Counted from the first letter of the stretch, positions 1 to 7,660 are shown. The stretch: DNA of 46,701 bases from Anaerovibrio slackiae (GCF_009695585.1 NZ_VUNR01000024.1:1-46701), one strand, 5' to 3'. Notes: generated by a model not told the origin, from the sequence alone. Numbers and translations are program-made.

Positions 1-120
1 TTACTCACCCGTTTGCCACTAGGCTCCATAATAGCAAGCTATCACTTCGCCCCGTTCGACTTGCATGTGTTAAGCACGCCGCCAGCGTTCGTCCTGAGCC
101 AGGATCAAACTCTCCAATAA
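1..120 (-). rRNA. rrs: 16S ribosomal RNA, 5' end only (runs off the window)
   Basis: The complement of this stretch carries the universal 16S start (GAGTTTGATCCTGGCTCAG), then the ACGAACGCTGGCGGCG block and the CATGCAAGTCGAACG block, ending with GCAAACGGGTGAGTAA. Only about the first 120 nt are present; the rest lies before base 1. The V1 loop and following bases resemble Selenomonadales 16S. The exact 5' end is set by analogy and could be off by a few bases. Confidence 0.97.
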
Positions 121-460
121 ATATATTAGTCTGGACATTAACCAATCAACTTCGCCCTACGGGCTCGTTTCTTGGATGTCCTGACACTCATTTCACAGCC
201 GTTCAGCTATCGCTTCACGGGTGAAATGTAGAAGACCTTGATTGGCTCTCAAAATTATCCATGTAATGGAATTTCAGATTGTGTTTCGCACAAATCTTGT
301 TTGTTTATATTCTGCATCCGCATGGCGGACACAGAATCCAACATCTGGCTTGAAATCATGTGTGCATGATTTCTTATTGCATTGTTTAGTTTTCAAGGAA
401 CACTGCCGCTCACTTTACTCTAGGACTTTTGTCTTTGTGCTTTCGTGAGTCAGCTTGTTT
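121..460 (-). other. rRNA operon leader (transcribed spacer) with boxA-like antitermination site
   Basis: This 340-bp stretch has no credible gene. It lies between the rrn promoter and the 16S gene, so it is the transcribed leader. Reading the minus strand, a sequence close to GTTCCTTGAAAACTAAACA lies at about 382-403, resembling the Firmicutes rrn boxA/nut region that binds Nus factors. The part next to 16S should hold one strand of the 16S processing stem, whose partner is outside the window. A 68-aa open frame on the plus strand here is judged spurious. Confidence 0.7.
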
Positions 461-489
461 ATAATACCTTTTTTCTAACCTTTTGTCAA
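461..489 (-). promoter_or_regulatory. rRNA operon promoter (sigma-A type)
   Basis: On the minus strand TTGACA (484-489) and TATTAT (461-466) are separated by exactly 17 bp, about 340 bp upstream of 16S and just downstream of tRNA-Tyr. The -35 is perfect. The 16S operon can therefore start here as well as by read-through from the tRNA promoter. Confidence 0.8.
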
Positions 490-544
490 GCACTTTTTAA
501 AATATTTTTAAAAAGTTTTTCAACGGCTTCGAGGCAAGAAAAAA

Positions 545-629
545 TGGTGGGCAGGGATGGATTCGAACCATCGTAGCCTACGGCGACGGATTTACAGTCC
601 GTTCCCTTTAACCACTCGGGCACCTACCC
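545..629 (-). tRNA. tRNA-Tyr (GTA)
   Basis: An 85-nt class II tRNA with a long variable arm. The acceptor GGGTAGG pairs with CCTGCCC, the anticodon loop is CTGTAAA with GTA, the T-loop is TTCGAAT, and CCA is encoded. It is the last tRNA before the rrn promoter. Confidence 0.96.
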
Positions 630-637
630 ACAAAAAA

Positions 638-715
638 TGGTGACCCAGGAGGGACTCGAACCCCCGACCCTTTGATTCGTAGTCAAATACTCTAATCCAG
701 CTGAGCTACTGAGTC
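638..715 (-). tRNA. tRNA-Arg (ACG)
   Basis: A 78-nt cloverleaf: acceptor GACTCAG with CTGGGTC (one G-T pair), anticodon stem TTTGA/TCAAA, loop CTACGAA with anticodon ACG (inosine-modified in this isoacceptor), and encoded CCA. It lies 8 bp upstream of tRNA-Tyr. Confidence 0.96.
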
Positions 716-751
716 ATGTTAAATGTGGTTATTCAGTTTGCTACCAAGAAA

Positions 752-828
752 TGGTGGGCCCACCAGGACTTGAACCTGGGACCGACCGGTTATGAGCCGG
801 TTGCTCTAACCAACTGAGCTATAGGCCC
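752..828 (-). tRNA. tRNA-Met (CAT), elongator type most likely
   Basis: A 77-nt cloverleaf with acceptor GGGCCTA/TGGGCCC, loop CTCATAA with anticodon CAT, and encoded CCA. The first base pair is G-C, so it is not the usual initiator with a mismatched 1-72 pair. A CAT anticodon could also be the lysidine-modified tRNA-Ile2. The acceptor sequence is like Firmicutes elongator Met, so Met is preferred but not proven. Confidence 0.88.
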
Positions 829-887
829 ATGACTTTTGATAGAAAATCTCGCACGGCACAAGCAATGCGAGACTCGCAAACATAGTA

Positions 888-963
888 TGGAGCGGAAAAC
901 GAGACTCGAACTCGCGACCCCCACCTTGGCAAGGTGATGCTCTACCAACTGAGCTATTTCCGC
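888..963 (-). tRNA. tRNA-Gly (GCC), copy 2
   Basis: A 76-nt cloverleaf with acceptor GCGGAAA/TTTCCGC, anticodon loop TTGCCAA with GCC, and encoded CCA (discriminator T). It is identical in sequence to the copy just upstream at 970-1045. Confidence 0.96.
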
Positions 964-969
964 ATGATA

Positions 970-1045
970 TGGAGCGGAAAACGAGACTCGAACTCGCGAC
1001 CCCCACCTTGGCAAGGTGATGCTCTACCAACTGAGCTATTTCCGC
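970..1045 (-). tRNA. tRNA-Gly (GCC), copy 1
   Basis: First gene of the five-tRNA cluster and identical over its whole length to the copy at 888-963, from which it is separated by 6 bp. A tight tandem duplication is the simplest explanation. Confidence 0.96.
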
Positions 1046-1091
1046 ATTTTCTCTTTTGTCTCAGCCGCGCCCTGCGTGACTGACAAGGAAT

Positions 1092-1120
1092 ATAATACTA
1101 CTTTCCCCTATCCATGTCAA
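1092..1120 (-). promoter_or_regulatory. Promoter of the tRNA cluster
   Basis: On the minus strand TTGACA (1115-1120) and TATTAT (1092-1097) are spaced by 17 bp, about 45 bp upstream of the first tRNA-Gly. No terminator hairpin is visible between the tRNAs and the rrn promoter, so transcripts may continue into the rRNA operon. Confidence 0.8.
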
Positions 1121-1149
1121 CACTTTTTTATAATTTTTTTTAAAAAAGT

Positions 1150-1196
1150 GTAAAAAAATTGAAAGAGCCGCTGTATTGCACCGCAGCAGCCCTTTC
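1150..1196 (-). terminator. Intrinsic terminator of copA
   Basis: On the minus strand a hairpin (GAAAGGGCTGCTG pairing with CAGCGGCTCTTTC) is followed by a run of T. It begins about 34 bp after the copA stop codon and separates copA from the tRNA promoter. Confidence 0.8.
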
Positions 1197-1229
1197 TTCA
1201 CAATAAAAAACACACTCTAAAACTGGCTA

Positions 1230-3950
1230 TCACACCAATTCATAGCCAGCTTCTGCAATTACCGACCTGAATTCATCCACAGAAATTTCCCTGTCCGACT
1301 CCACCAGGGCCGTCTTCTTTTCCAGATCAACCTCCACAGAAACCACACCGGCCATTTTGCTCAGAGCATCATGCACATGCTTCTGGCAATGCTGGCACAT
1401 CATGCCTTCGATTTTTAACTCAGCTTTCACTTTGCCATCCTCCTTCTGACATTTATCTTCATAAGCAAATTTATCCTTCTCTGCCCTGCCGGCAGCCAAA
1501 GAAACAATTTTCACTTCATTCAGGGCCTCGCCACGCAGCTCGCCTCCATCATCCCCCTGTACGGCGTTTTCCTTTCCCGTCCCCTCACCTGGCAAAGCAT
1601 CCCGGTCAGGAAATCGGAAGCCTTTCAGCCGCAGGGCATTCAGCACTACGCAGAGACTGCTCATGCTCATGGCTGCCGCCCCGATCATCGGGGACAGCTT
1701 CAGCCCGAAAGCGGGATAAAACACGCCTGCTGCCAGCGGAATACCTATAACATTGTAGAAAAACGCCCAAAACAGATTTTCCTTGATATTACGTATCACC
1801 GCCCGGCTCAGGGCAATCATATCGGCAATCTGCCGCAAATCGCTGCCTGTCAGCACCACATCCGCGCTTTCCATAGCCACATCCGTGCCTGCACCTACGG
1901 CAACACCCACATCAGAGCGCATCAGTGCAGGAGCATCATTGATGCCATCACCTGCCATAGCCACCACGCGTCCTGCCTTCTGCTGCTCCCGGACAAGCCT
2001 CTCCTTATCCTGGGGAAGAACACCGGCAAACACCCTGCCTATGCCTGACCGCCGGGCTACTGCCTCCGCCGTAAGCCTGTTATCACCGGTAATCATCATA
2101 ACATCTATGCCGGAATTTTTCAAAAGCTCCACTGCCTGACGGCTGGAAGCCTTCTCCCTGTCAGCCACGGCAAAAAGCCCCAGCAGGCGGTCTCCGCCTG
2201 CCACCAGCAGCACAGTCTTGCCCTCATGGGATAGCTCATCCATGGAGCACCTGTAATCGGCCACATCGAAGCCGCTGCTCTCCATGTACTCACTATTGCC
2301 CACAAAAACACGCTCATTTTCCAGCACGCCGGAAATCCCCATGCCCGGCTCGTTGGCAAAATCCTCAAAAGGCAGCAGCCCGATTTCCTTTTCCCCGGCA
2401 AAAGAAACTATCGCCTGCCCCAGGGGATGCTGGCTGGCCTGCTCCACAGAAGCAGCCTTCTGCAAAAGCTCCTGAAAATCAGCCCCCAGGCACAGCACAT
2501 CAGTCACCCTGGGACTGCCCTCCGTTATAGTGCCGGTCTTGTCCAGCATTACGGTGTCAATCCCCCTGGCACGCTCCAGGATTTCCCCGGACTTAATCAA
2601 AATTCCCCGTTCAGCCCCCTTGCCAGTGCCCGTCATAATCGCTACCGGCGTGGCCAGTCCCAGCGCACAAGGGCAGGAAATCACCAGCACGGAAATCGCC
2701 GCTGAAAAGGCAAATTCCACTCCATACCCCAAAAGCAGCCAGGCAATACCGGTCACAAGGGCAATCCCGATGACAATCGGCACAAAAACGCCGGAAATCC
2801 TGTCTGCCAACTTGGCAATAGGCGCCTTGGTGGCACCTGCCTCCTCCACCAGACGTACAATCTGGCTGATGGCAGAATCCGCCCCCACCTTTTCCGCCCG
2901 AAACCGGAGATAGCCGTCCAGATTGATGGAGGCAGAAATCACCCTGTCTCCTGCCTTTTTCTGCACGGGCAGTGACTCACCGGTAATCGCCGACTCATCC
3001 ATGCTGGCACTACCCTCCAGCACGATGCCATCAGCGGCAATGCTGCCCCCCGGCCTGACAATCACCTCATCCCCGGGCACCAGCTCATCAGCGGCAACCT
3101 CCACTTCGCTGCCGCCACGCATTACGACAGCAGTCCTGGGCACCAGCCCCATCAGCCTTTGCAGGGCTTCTCCTGTGCTGCTCTTGGCACGGGCTTCCAG
3201 GTACTTGCCCACGGTGATCAGCGTCACAATCATGCCCGACGACTCAAAATACAGGCTCTCGCTATAGGCCTCCACCAGCTGCCAGTCACCGTGCCCCATG
3301 CCCCAGCTCATGCGGAAAATGGCAAACACGCCAAAAACCGCTGAGGCAGCAGCACCTATGCCCACCAGGCTGTCCATATTGGGGGATCCCCTGAAAAGAT
3401 TACGAAAGCCGTTGACAAAATACCTGCGGTTCAAAAGCAAAATCGGCAACGTCAAAAGCAGCTGGGCAAATGCCGAAGTCACAGCGTTCTCCCTGCCATG
3501 AAAAACCGCCTTGAAGCCATCCCATGGCACGATGCCGAACCACTCCGCCAGCATGTGATGCATAGCTATGTACATCAGCGGCACCAGGAAAACCACCGAC
3601 CAGGCAAGACGCCTTTTCAGCCCTGCCGCCTCCCTGCCAAGGGTATCCACCAGGCTGTTTCCTGTATCATTTCCCATGCCAGGTTCCGCAGCAGCTCCGC
3701 CACTGCCGCCATTTCCCCTGCCATGCCCTGCCCCGGCATCTGCCAGGGCAGCACCGTACCCTGCCTTTTCCACTGCTGCCACAATCTCCCGGGCATTTAG
3801 CAGCCCTTCATCATATTCTATCTGCATGCTGCCGGTCAGAAGATTGACTACGGCATTTTGACACCCCGGCAGCCCGTCCACCGCCTTCTGCACCCTGGCA
3901 GAGCAGGCGGAGCAGGTCATACCACTGATGATGAATTTTTCCTTTTTCAT
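1230..3950 (-). CDS. copA: Copper-exporting P1B-type ATPase with N- and C-terminal metal-binding domains
   Basis: A Cu(I) efflux pump of the inner membrane, about 906 aa. In order: an N-terminal heavy-metal-associated (HMA) domain with CSAC; a first membrane block; TGES in the actuator domain; the CPC transport motif (ISCPCALG) in TM6; the phosphorylation site DKTGT; the HP motif (SQHPLG); GDGINDAP; and the TM7-TM8 residues YN and MxMSS typical of the copper class. After the last helix a charged linker of about 70 residues leads to a second HMA domain with CQHC at the extreme C terminus, a CopZ-like position that is less usual. The start is taken at the internal ATG (3948-3950) because GAGGG lies 5-7 bp before it; an ATG four codons upstream has no such site. 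Copper specificity is inferred from the motifs. Confidence 0.93.
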   Translation of the reverse strand: MKKEKFIISGMTCSACSARVQKAVDGLPGCQNAVVNLLTGSMQIEYDEGLLNAREIVAAVEKAGYGAALADAGAGHGRGNGGSGGAAAEPGMGNDTGNSLVDTLGREAAGLKRRLAWSVVFLVPLMYIAMHHMLAEWFGIVPWDGFKAVFHGRENAVTSAFAQLLLTLPILLLNRRYFVNGFRNLFRGSPNMDSLVGIGAAASAVFGVFAIFRMSWGMGHGDWQLVEAYSESLYFESSGMIVTLITVGKYLEARAKSSTGEALQRLMGLVPRTAVVMRGGSEVEVAADELVPGDEVIVRPGGSIAADGIVLEGSASMDESAITGESLPVQKKAGDRVISASINLDGYLRFRAEKVGADSAISQIVRLVEEAGATKAPIAKLADRISGVFVPIVIGIALVTGIAWLLLGYGVEFAFSAAISVLVISCPCALGLATPVAIMTGTGKGAERGILIKSGEILERARGIDTVMLDKTGTITEGSPRVTDVLCLGADFQELLQKAASVEQASQHPLGQAIVSFAGEKEIGLLPFEDFANEPGMGISGVLENERVFVGNSEYMESSGFDVADYRCSMDELSHEGKTVLLVAGGDRLLGLFAVADREKASSRQAVELLKNSGIDVMMITGDNRLTAEAVARRSGIGRVFAGVLPQDKERLVREQQKAGRVVAMAGDGINDAPALMRSDVGVAVGAGTDVAMESADVVLTGSDLRQIADMIALSRAVIRNIKENLFWAFFYNVIGIPLAAGVFYPAFGLKLSPMIGAAAMSMSSLCVVLNALRLKGFRFPDRDALPGEGTGKENAVQGDDGGELRGEALNEVKIVSLAAGRAEKDKFAYEDKCQKEDGKVKAELKIEGMMCQHCQKHVHDALSKMAGVVSVEVDLEKKTALVESDREISVDEFRSVIAEAGYELV

Positions 3951-3997
3951 AACAACCCTCATCTTGATATAGCCATGGCATTGAAGCTATCTTTTTT

Positions 3998-4054
3998 GAT
4001 AGCAATTATCGTTATTAATATTATCAATATATTACTAAAATGTCAAATTGTCAA
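3998..4054 (-). promoter_or_regulatory. copA promoter(s) with AT-rich partly palindromic operator candidate
   Basis: On the minus strand TTGACA (4049-4054) pairs with TATATT (4026-4031) at 17 bp. A second, overlapping pair, TTGACA (4041-4046) with TAATAT (4018-4023), also has 17 bp. Immediately downstream at 3998-4025 lies an AT-rich block rich in GATAAT/ATTATC half-sites, ending in GATA-N5-TATC. This looks like an operator over the start of transcription. The regulator is unknown; the half-sites recall Fur-type boxes more than a CsoR site. Confidence 0.55.
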
Positions 4055-4119
4055 CACAATAATAACAAGCATTTCCCGGAGCAAAACTTTTCCCTGCCAT
4101 TATCTGACAAATTAAAATA

Positions 4120-4148
4120 TTGCTTATTTGCACATTTAATATTAAAAT
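4120..4148 (+). promoter_or_regulatory. Promoter of xpaC-telA
   Basis: TTGCTT (4120-4125) and TAAAAT (4143-4148) are separated by 17 bp, about 95 bp before the xpaC start. The region between copA and xpaC (3951-4244) contains only the two divergent promoter regions and no gene. Confidence 0.5.
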
Positions 4149-4244
4149 AGACGATAGAACAGATTTCTTTCAAAAATTCTGCATGAACTGCCGTCAGGCA
4201 GGCTCAAACAGACGACCAAATATAATCAAATGGAGCGTATTATT

Positions 4245-5192
4245 ATGGATTTTTTACAAAACTTATGCAAGAAAATACTATCTGTCGTGGCACATGCCGC
4301 CCTGACCATCACCGGCGCCTTCACCATGCTGCTGAGCCTGGGAGGCTTCCTCTCCGGTGAGCTGATAGGAGGCGGCATCGTCCTTTTGCTGGGTTTCGCC
4401 ATGACAGCCATCGGCACCCGTAGCTTCTGGTATCCCGGCTACAAGGAAAAGCAGGCTGAAAAAAAGCAGCTGCAGAACATCAAAAACACCTCCCTGGAAA
4501 GCGATACGGCACAGCCTGTCACAGATTTTGCCCAGGACAGCTACCAGAAAGCAGTCAGCGACTTCAACGCCCTGAACGGCATCATCAGGCAGCTGCAGGA
4601 CCAGGAGCTGGCAGAGCAGCTGAAAAAAATGCAGGGCATTGCCCTGCGGATGATTAACTACATGAAGGAGCATCCCGACAAAATTTCCATCGCAGACCAG
4701 TTTATCAACTACTATCAGGACAGGGCCCTGTCCCTTTCAAATCAGTTTCTTGAATTTGAGCAGATGGGACTTGGCACGCCGGATGTCAATGCCATCAAAA
4801 TCAAGACCAAGCACACCCTTGAGTCCTTTGACGAGGCCTACGAGGCGCAGTTCAGCCGCATGCTGACCGACAAAATGCTGGAGGTAGAGTCCGAGCTGAA
4901 GGTAGCCCAGCAGATTATGTCGGATGCCGGCATCCAGAATACATCCGGGATTCCTAAATCACATAGAACATCAGATGCCTCAACAAATACTGCATCTACA
5001 GCTTACCGCACACCTGATACAGACGGTATGCAGGCACCGTCTTCCCCTGCCAGGGAACTCCCGGACATCACGCCGGAAAACAATCCTTTCAGCATCGACC
5101 GTCCCTTCGATATCGACGAAGCTGCCGATGACTATCCCTGTAGAAGCAGGAAAAAGGGGCACTGCCGTCCTAGAGGACGCTTCCAAAAATAA
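4245..5192 (+). CDS. xpaC: XpaC-like protein (5-bromo-4-chloroindolyl phosphate hydrolysis family), 3' end possibly frame-disrupted
   Basis: About 315 aa. Two hydrophobic segments lie near the N terminus (residues ~12-65), followed by a long helical region with the family pattern around MxxYMKEHPDK and FINYYQDRAL. In Bacillus xpaC sits next to the telA homologue yaaN, as here with the telA homologue at 5445. Its biochemical role is not established despite the family name. The start at 4245 is chosen because GGAG lies about 9 bp upstream; a start five codons earlier would place that site inside the gene. The last ~20 residues (after ADDYP) are abruptly Arg/Lys/Cys-rich, while the +1 frame over the same bases continues into a plausible membrane segment (see 5128-5388). 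A lost or gained base near the A5G4 run at 5151-5159 would explain this. Confidence 0.8.
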   Translation: MDFLQNLCKKILSVVAHAALTITGAFTMLLSLGGFLSGELIGGGIVLLLGFAMTAIGTRSFWYPGYKEKQAEKKQLQNIKNTSLESDTAQPVTDFAQDSYQKAVSDFNALNGIIRQLQDQELAEQLKKMQGIALRMINYMKEHPDKISIADQFINYYQDRALSLSNQFLEFEQMGLGTPDVNAIKIKTKHTLESFDEAYEAQFSRMLTDKMLEVESELKVAQQIMSDAGIQNTSGIPKSHRTSDASTNTASTAYRTPDTDGMQAPSSPARELPDITPENNPFSIDRPFDIDEAADDYPCRSRKKGHCRPRGRFQK

Positions 5193-5388
5193 GCCCGCCC
5201 TGTCCTCCTTCAAGCCAGGTGACCTCATCACCCTCGCCATCGGCGGCTGGTTCTTCCAGCATGCGGCTGAAAAGCTGCTGCACGGGCATTTCGTCTGGAC
5301 TGCGATTTTTGCCGCCATCGGCATAAGCATTGCCAAAAAGCCATTGAAAAAAATTTTGCAAAAACTTTTTCCCAATAAAAATATCTGA
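5128..5388 (+). CDS. Small membrane-segment protein overlapping xpaC, or the displaced C terminus of XpaC
   Basis: An 86-codon frame beginning at an ATG inside xpaC and running 196 bp past the xpaC stop. It contains a soluble start, then GDLITLAIGGWFF and HFVWTAIFAAIGISIA, a probable membrane hairpin, and a Lys-rich tail. The codon pattern past 5192 looks coding. No clear ribosome binding site precedes the ATG (only GAAG), which argues that it may be read as the C-terminal part of XpaC through a frameshift, a sequencing error or a real mutation. It ends 56 bp before telA. Confidence 0.45.
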   Translation: MTIPVEAGKRGTAVLEDASKNKPALSSFKPGDLITLAIGGWFFQHAAEKLLHGHFVWTAIFAAIGISIAKKPLKKILQKLFPNKNI

Positions 5389-5444
5389 TGCCGTCCGGCA
5401 CAGCCGGGCTAAATAAACATCACCAACAGGAAAGGATGAATAAT

Positions 5445-6596
5445 ATGGCAGAAATCAATCTTGAAGATTTGCTGAAAGCAAAAGCACAGGAAAACACTGC
5501 AGCCGCAGCTCCTGTAGCTGTCATCGACCAGCAGCAGGAGATAATGCAGGTAACGCAGCAGACAGAAACCCTGACACCTGCCGAGCGCAAGCAGGTTGAG
5601 GAAATAAAATCAAAAATCGACCTGATGAACTCCGGCTATGCCCTGCAATTCGGCTCCGGCGCCCAGAAGAACATGGCAGATTTTTCCGACAGCCTGCTGT
5701 CACAGGTACGTACCAAGGACAGCGGCGAGGTGGGTGCACTGCTCACTGACCTGTCCGGCAAAATCAACGAATTCAATCGCAAGGAATCTGACAGCTTCGT
5801 AAAGAAGCTTCCCCTCATCGGCGCCCTGGTCAGCAAGGGTGAGACCATGCTGGCCTCCTACGAGAAGCTTTCCACCAAGGTAGACAAGATACAGTCCGAG
5901 CTGGAGAAATCCAAGACCACCATGATGAAGGACATAATGCTCTTTGACGCCCTCTATCAGAAAAACCTGGAATACTTCAAGCATCTTGAGCTCTACATCC
6001 GCGCCGGTGAGGAAAAGCTGGTGGAGATGCGCAGCACCGTGCTGCCAAAGCTCAGGGCCGATGCCGCCGCTTCTGCCGACCCTATGGCCGGCCAGGTAGT
6101 CAGCGACTTTGAGAGCAACGTGGACCGCTTTGAAAAGAAGGTACACGACCTGAAAATCAGCAAGACCATCGCCATCCAGACCGCCCCGCAGCTGAGGCTC
6201 ATCCAGAACAACGACAAGATTCTGGTGGAAAGGGTACAGAGCGCCATCTACAACGCCATTCCCCTCTGGAAAAATCAGATTGTCATCGCCCTGGGGCTTA
6301 CCCGTCAGCAGAATGTGCTGAAAATGCAGCAGGCCATCTCCGACACCACCAACGAGCTCTTGAAGCGCAATGCCGAGATGCTGAAAATCAATTCCATCGA
6401 AACTGCCAAGGAAAACAACCGCAGCATCGTGGATATTGAAACCGTGAAGAAGGTCAACGATGACCTGGTAACCACCATCGAGGAAACCCTCAAAATCCAG
6501 CAGGAAGGACGTCAGGCACGCCAGTCTGCCGAGCAGGAGCTTTTGCAGATTGAAAACCGCCTGAAGGAAACCCTGCTTGCCAACATGAACCGCTGA
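5445..6596 (+). CDS. telA: TelA/YaaN-type toxic anion resistance protein
   Basis: A 383-aa soluble, almost wholly alpha-helical protein of the TelA family (PF05816 type). Recognisable stretches include GVLLTDLSGKI-like (GALLTDLSGKINEF), the LPLIGALVSKGE segment, IQSELEKSKTTM, YIRAGEEKL, and the C-terminal block around IPLWKNQIVIALGLTRQQNVL. The family is linked to tellurite and other stress phenotypes, but its mechanism is unknown. It is often paired with xpaC. The start at 5445 has AAAGGA about 8 bp upstream; an ATG at 5436 would overlap that site. Confidence 0.88.
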   Translation: MAEINLEDLLKAKAQENTAAAAPVAVIDQQQEIMQVTQQTETLTPAERKQVEEIKSKIDLMNSGYALQFGSGAQKNMADFSDSLLSQVRTKDSGEVGALLTDLSGKINEFNRKESDSFVKKLPLIGALVSKGETMLASYEKLSTKVDKIQSELEKSKTTMMKDIMLFDALYQKNLEYFKHLELYIRAGEEKLVEMRSTVLPKLRADAAASADPMAGQVVSDFESNVDRFEKKVHDLKISKTIAIQTAPQLRLIQNNDKILVERVQSAIYNAIPLWKNQIVIALGLTRQQNVLKMQQAISDTTNELLKRNAEMLKINSIETAKENNRSIVDIETVKKVNDDLVTTIEETLKIQQEGRQARQSAEQELLQIENRLKETLLANMNR

Positions 6597-6612
6597 TATA
6601 TCACACTAAAAA

Positions 6613-6645
6613 ACCCCTGCCTTCCAAGGCAGGGGTACATTTTTT
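6613..6645. terminator. Bidirectional terminator between telA and tRNA-Thr
   Basis: A perfect 11-bp stem (ACCCCTGCCTT/AAGGCAGGGGT) with a 2-nt loop. It has a T-run on the right (6640-6645) for telA and an A-run on the left (T-run on the minus strand) for tRNA-Thr. Confidence 0.9.
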
Positions 6646-6646
6646 A

Positions 6647-6722
6647 TGGAGCTGGTAGCCAGAATCGAACTGGCGACCTTCGGGTTACGAATCCGATGCA
6701 CTACCGACTGTGCTATACCAGC
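6647..6722 (-). tRNA. tRNA-Thr (CGT)
   Basis: A 76-nt cloverleaf with a perfect acceptor stem (GCTGGTA/TACCAGC), T-arm GCCAG/CTGGC, anticodon loop TTCGTAA with CGT, and encoded CCA. The anticodon stem TCGGA/CCCGA has an A-C mismatch at its last pair (31-39), next to the loop; the other four pairs are canonical. It is a single gene with its own promoter and a terminator shared with telA. Confidence 0.93.
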
Positions 6723-6731
6723 GCATTTCCC

Positions 6732-6760
6732 ATTATACGACCAATCATACCATCTGTCAA
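6732..6760 (-). promoter_or_regulatory. Promoter of tRNA-Thr (perfect consensus)
   Basis: On the minus strand TTGACA (6755-6760), 17 bp, TATAAT (6732-6737), ten bases before the tRNA 5' end. Both hexamers match the sigma-A consensus fully. Confidence 0.88.
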
Positions 6761-6798
6761 GAACAAAAGCATTATTCCTGTACAAATAACATCTAACA

Positions 6799-6827
6799 TT
6801 CACCTTGCCGGAAAAATATGATATAAT
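6799..6827 (+). promoter_or_regulatory. Promoter of the TauE/SafE gene
   Basis: TTCACC (6799-6804), 17 bp, TATAAT (6822-6827). The -10 is perfect and the -35 is weak. About 50 bp of leader precede the start codon. Confidence 0.55.
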
Positions 6828-6878
6828 GGCAGGGCTGACATCATACAGTAAAACTAATCAAAGGGAGGAAGATGTCTG

Positions 6879-7637
6879 ATGATTTTTCTTGCCATGCTGA
6901 TTCTGGGCACGATTATAGGCTTTGTAGGGGCAGGCGGTGCCGGAGTGACCATCGCCCTGCTGGTTGTGGGCTTTCATGTTCCCATGCATGCCGCCCTGGC
7001 AGTGGCACTGGCTTCCATGATATTCACCACCCTGTCCGGGGCCTACAGCCACTTCCGGGAGGGAGAGGTGGTAGTCAAGACAGGTGCCGTGCTGGGCGTA
7101 GGCGGCATGCTGGGCTCCTTCGCCGGTGCCAATGTATCCCTGATGCTGGACGAGGAGCTGGTACGCTACATGACCAGCTACATCATGCTGCTTTCTGCCG
7201 TACTGCTCTACCTGAAGGTATATCAGTCAGACTGGCTGAACTCCCTGTTTCACTTTCCTGACCACCTGCTGGAAGGCAAAAAGCTGTACATATACGGCAT
7301 GCTGGCAGGAACCATCAACGGCTTCATCTCCGGTGCCTTCGGCATCGGTGCTGCCGCCTTTATACAGCTTACCCTGCTGATTATTTTCGGCGTGCCGCTG
7401 ATACAGGCCATCGGCACCTGCATGATGGTCATCCTGCCTATCTCCGTGGCAGGAGGCCTTGGCTATCTCCTGCAAGGGCAGCTGGACTTCAGCATTTTCC
7501 TGCAAACCCTGGCAGGGCAGTTCATCGGTGCCTACCTGGGAGCCAAGCTCACCCACCTGGCGCCCCGCCCTGTCCTCAAATTCTCCATTGTGGCCATGAG
7601 CACCGCCGGAGGCGTAATACTGCTTTTCGGTGTCTGA
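6879..7637 (+). CDS. TauE/SafE (TSUP) family membrane exporter
   Basis: A 252-aa protein with about eight hydrophobic segments in two similar halves. Each half opens with a Gly/Ala-rich signature typical of the family (GFVGAGGAGVTIALL near residue 14; GFISGAFGIGAAAF near residue 148). Family members move sulfite, sulfoacetate or other organosulfur anions across the inner membrane; the substrate here cannot be read from sequence. GGGAGG lies about 10 bp upstream of the ATG. It is a single-gene unit with its own promoter and a shared bidirectional terminator. Confidence 0.88.
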   Translation: MIFLAMLILGTIIGFVGAGGAGVTIALLVVGFHVPMHAALAVALASMIFTTLSGAYSHFREGEVVVKTGAVLGVGGMLGSFAGANVSLMLDEELVRYMTSYIMLLSAVLLYLKVYQSDWLNSLFHFPDHLLEGKKLYIYGMLAGTINGFISGAFGIGAAAFIQLTLLIIFGVPLIQAIGTCMMVILPISVAGGLGYLLQGQLDFSIFLQTLAGQFIGAYLGAKLTHLAPRPVLKFSIVAMSTAGGVILLFGV

Positions 7638-7660
7638 CAAAATAACTGCAAATAAAATAC

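Noticed and set aside
242-448. 68-codon frame in the rRNA leader
   Set aside because: It covers the boxA region on the opposite strand to transcription and has no ribosome site or homologous look.
1783-3800. Several 60-130-codon plus-strand frames inside copA
   Set aside because: Antisense shadows of copA, Ser/Pro/Ala-rich, without ribosome sites.
5145-5165. Programmed -1 frameshift in xpaC
   Set aside because: The A5G4 run is not a classic X XXY YYZ slippery site in the xpaC frame, and the needed shift is +1 (or -2). Simple sequence error or mutation is likelier.
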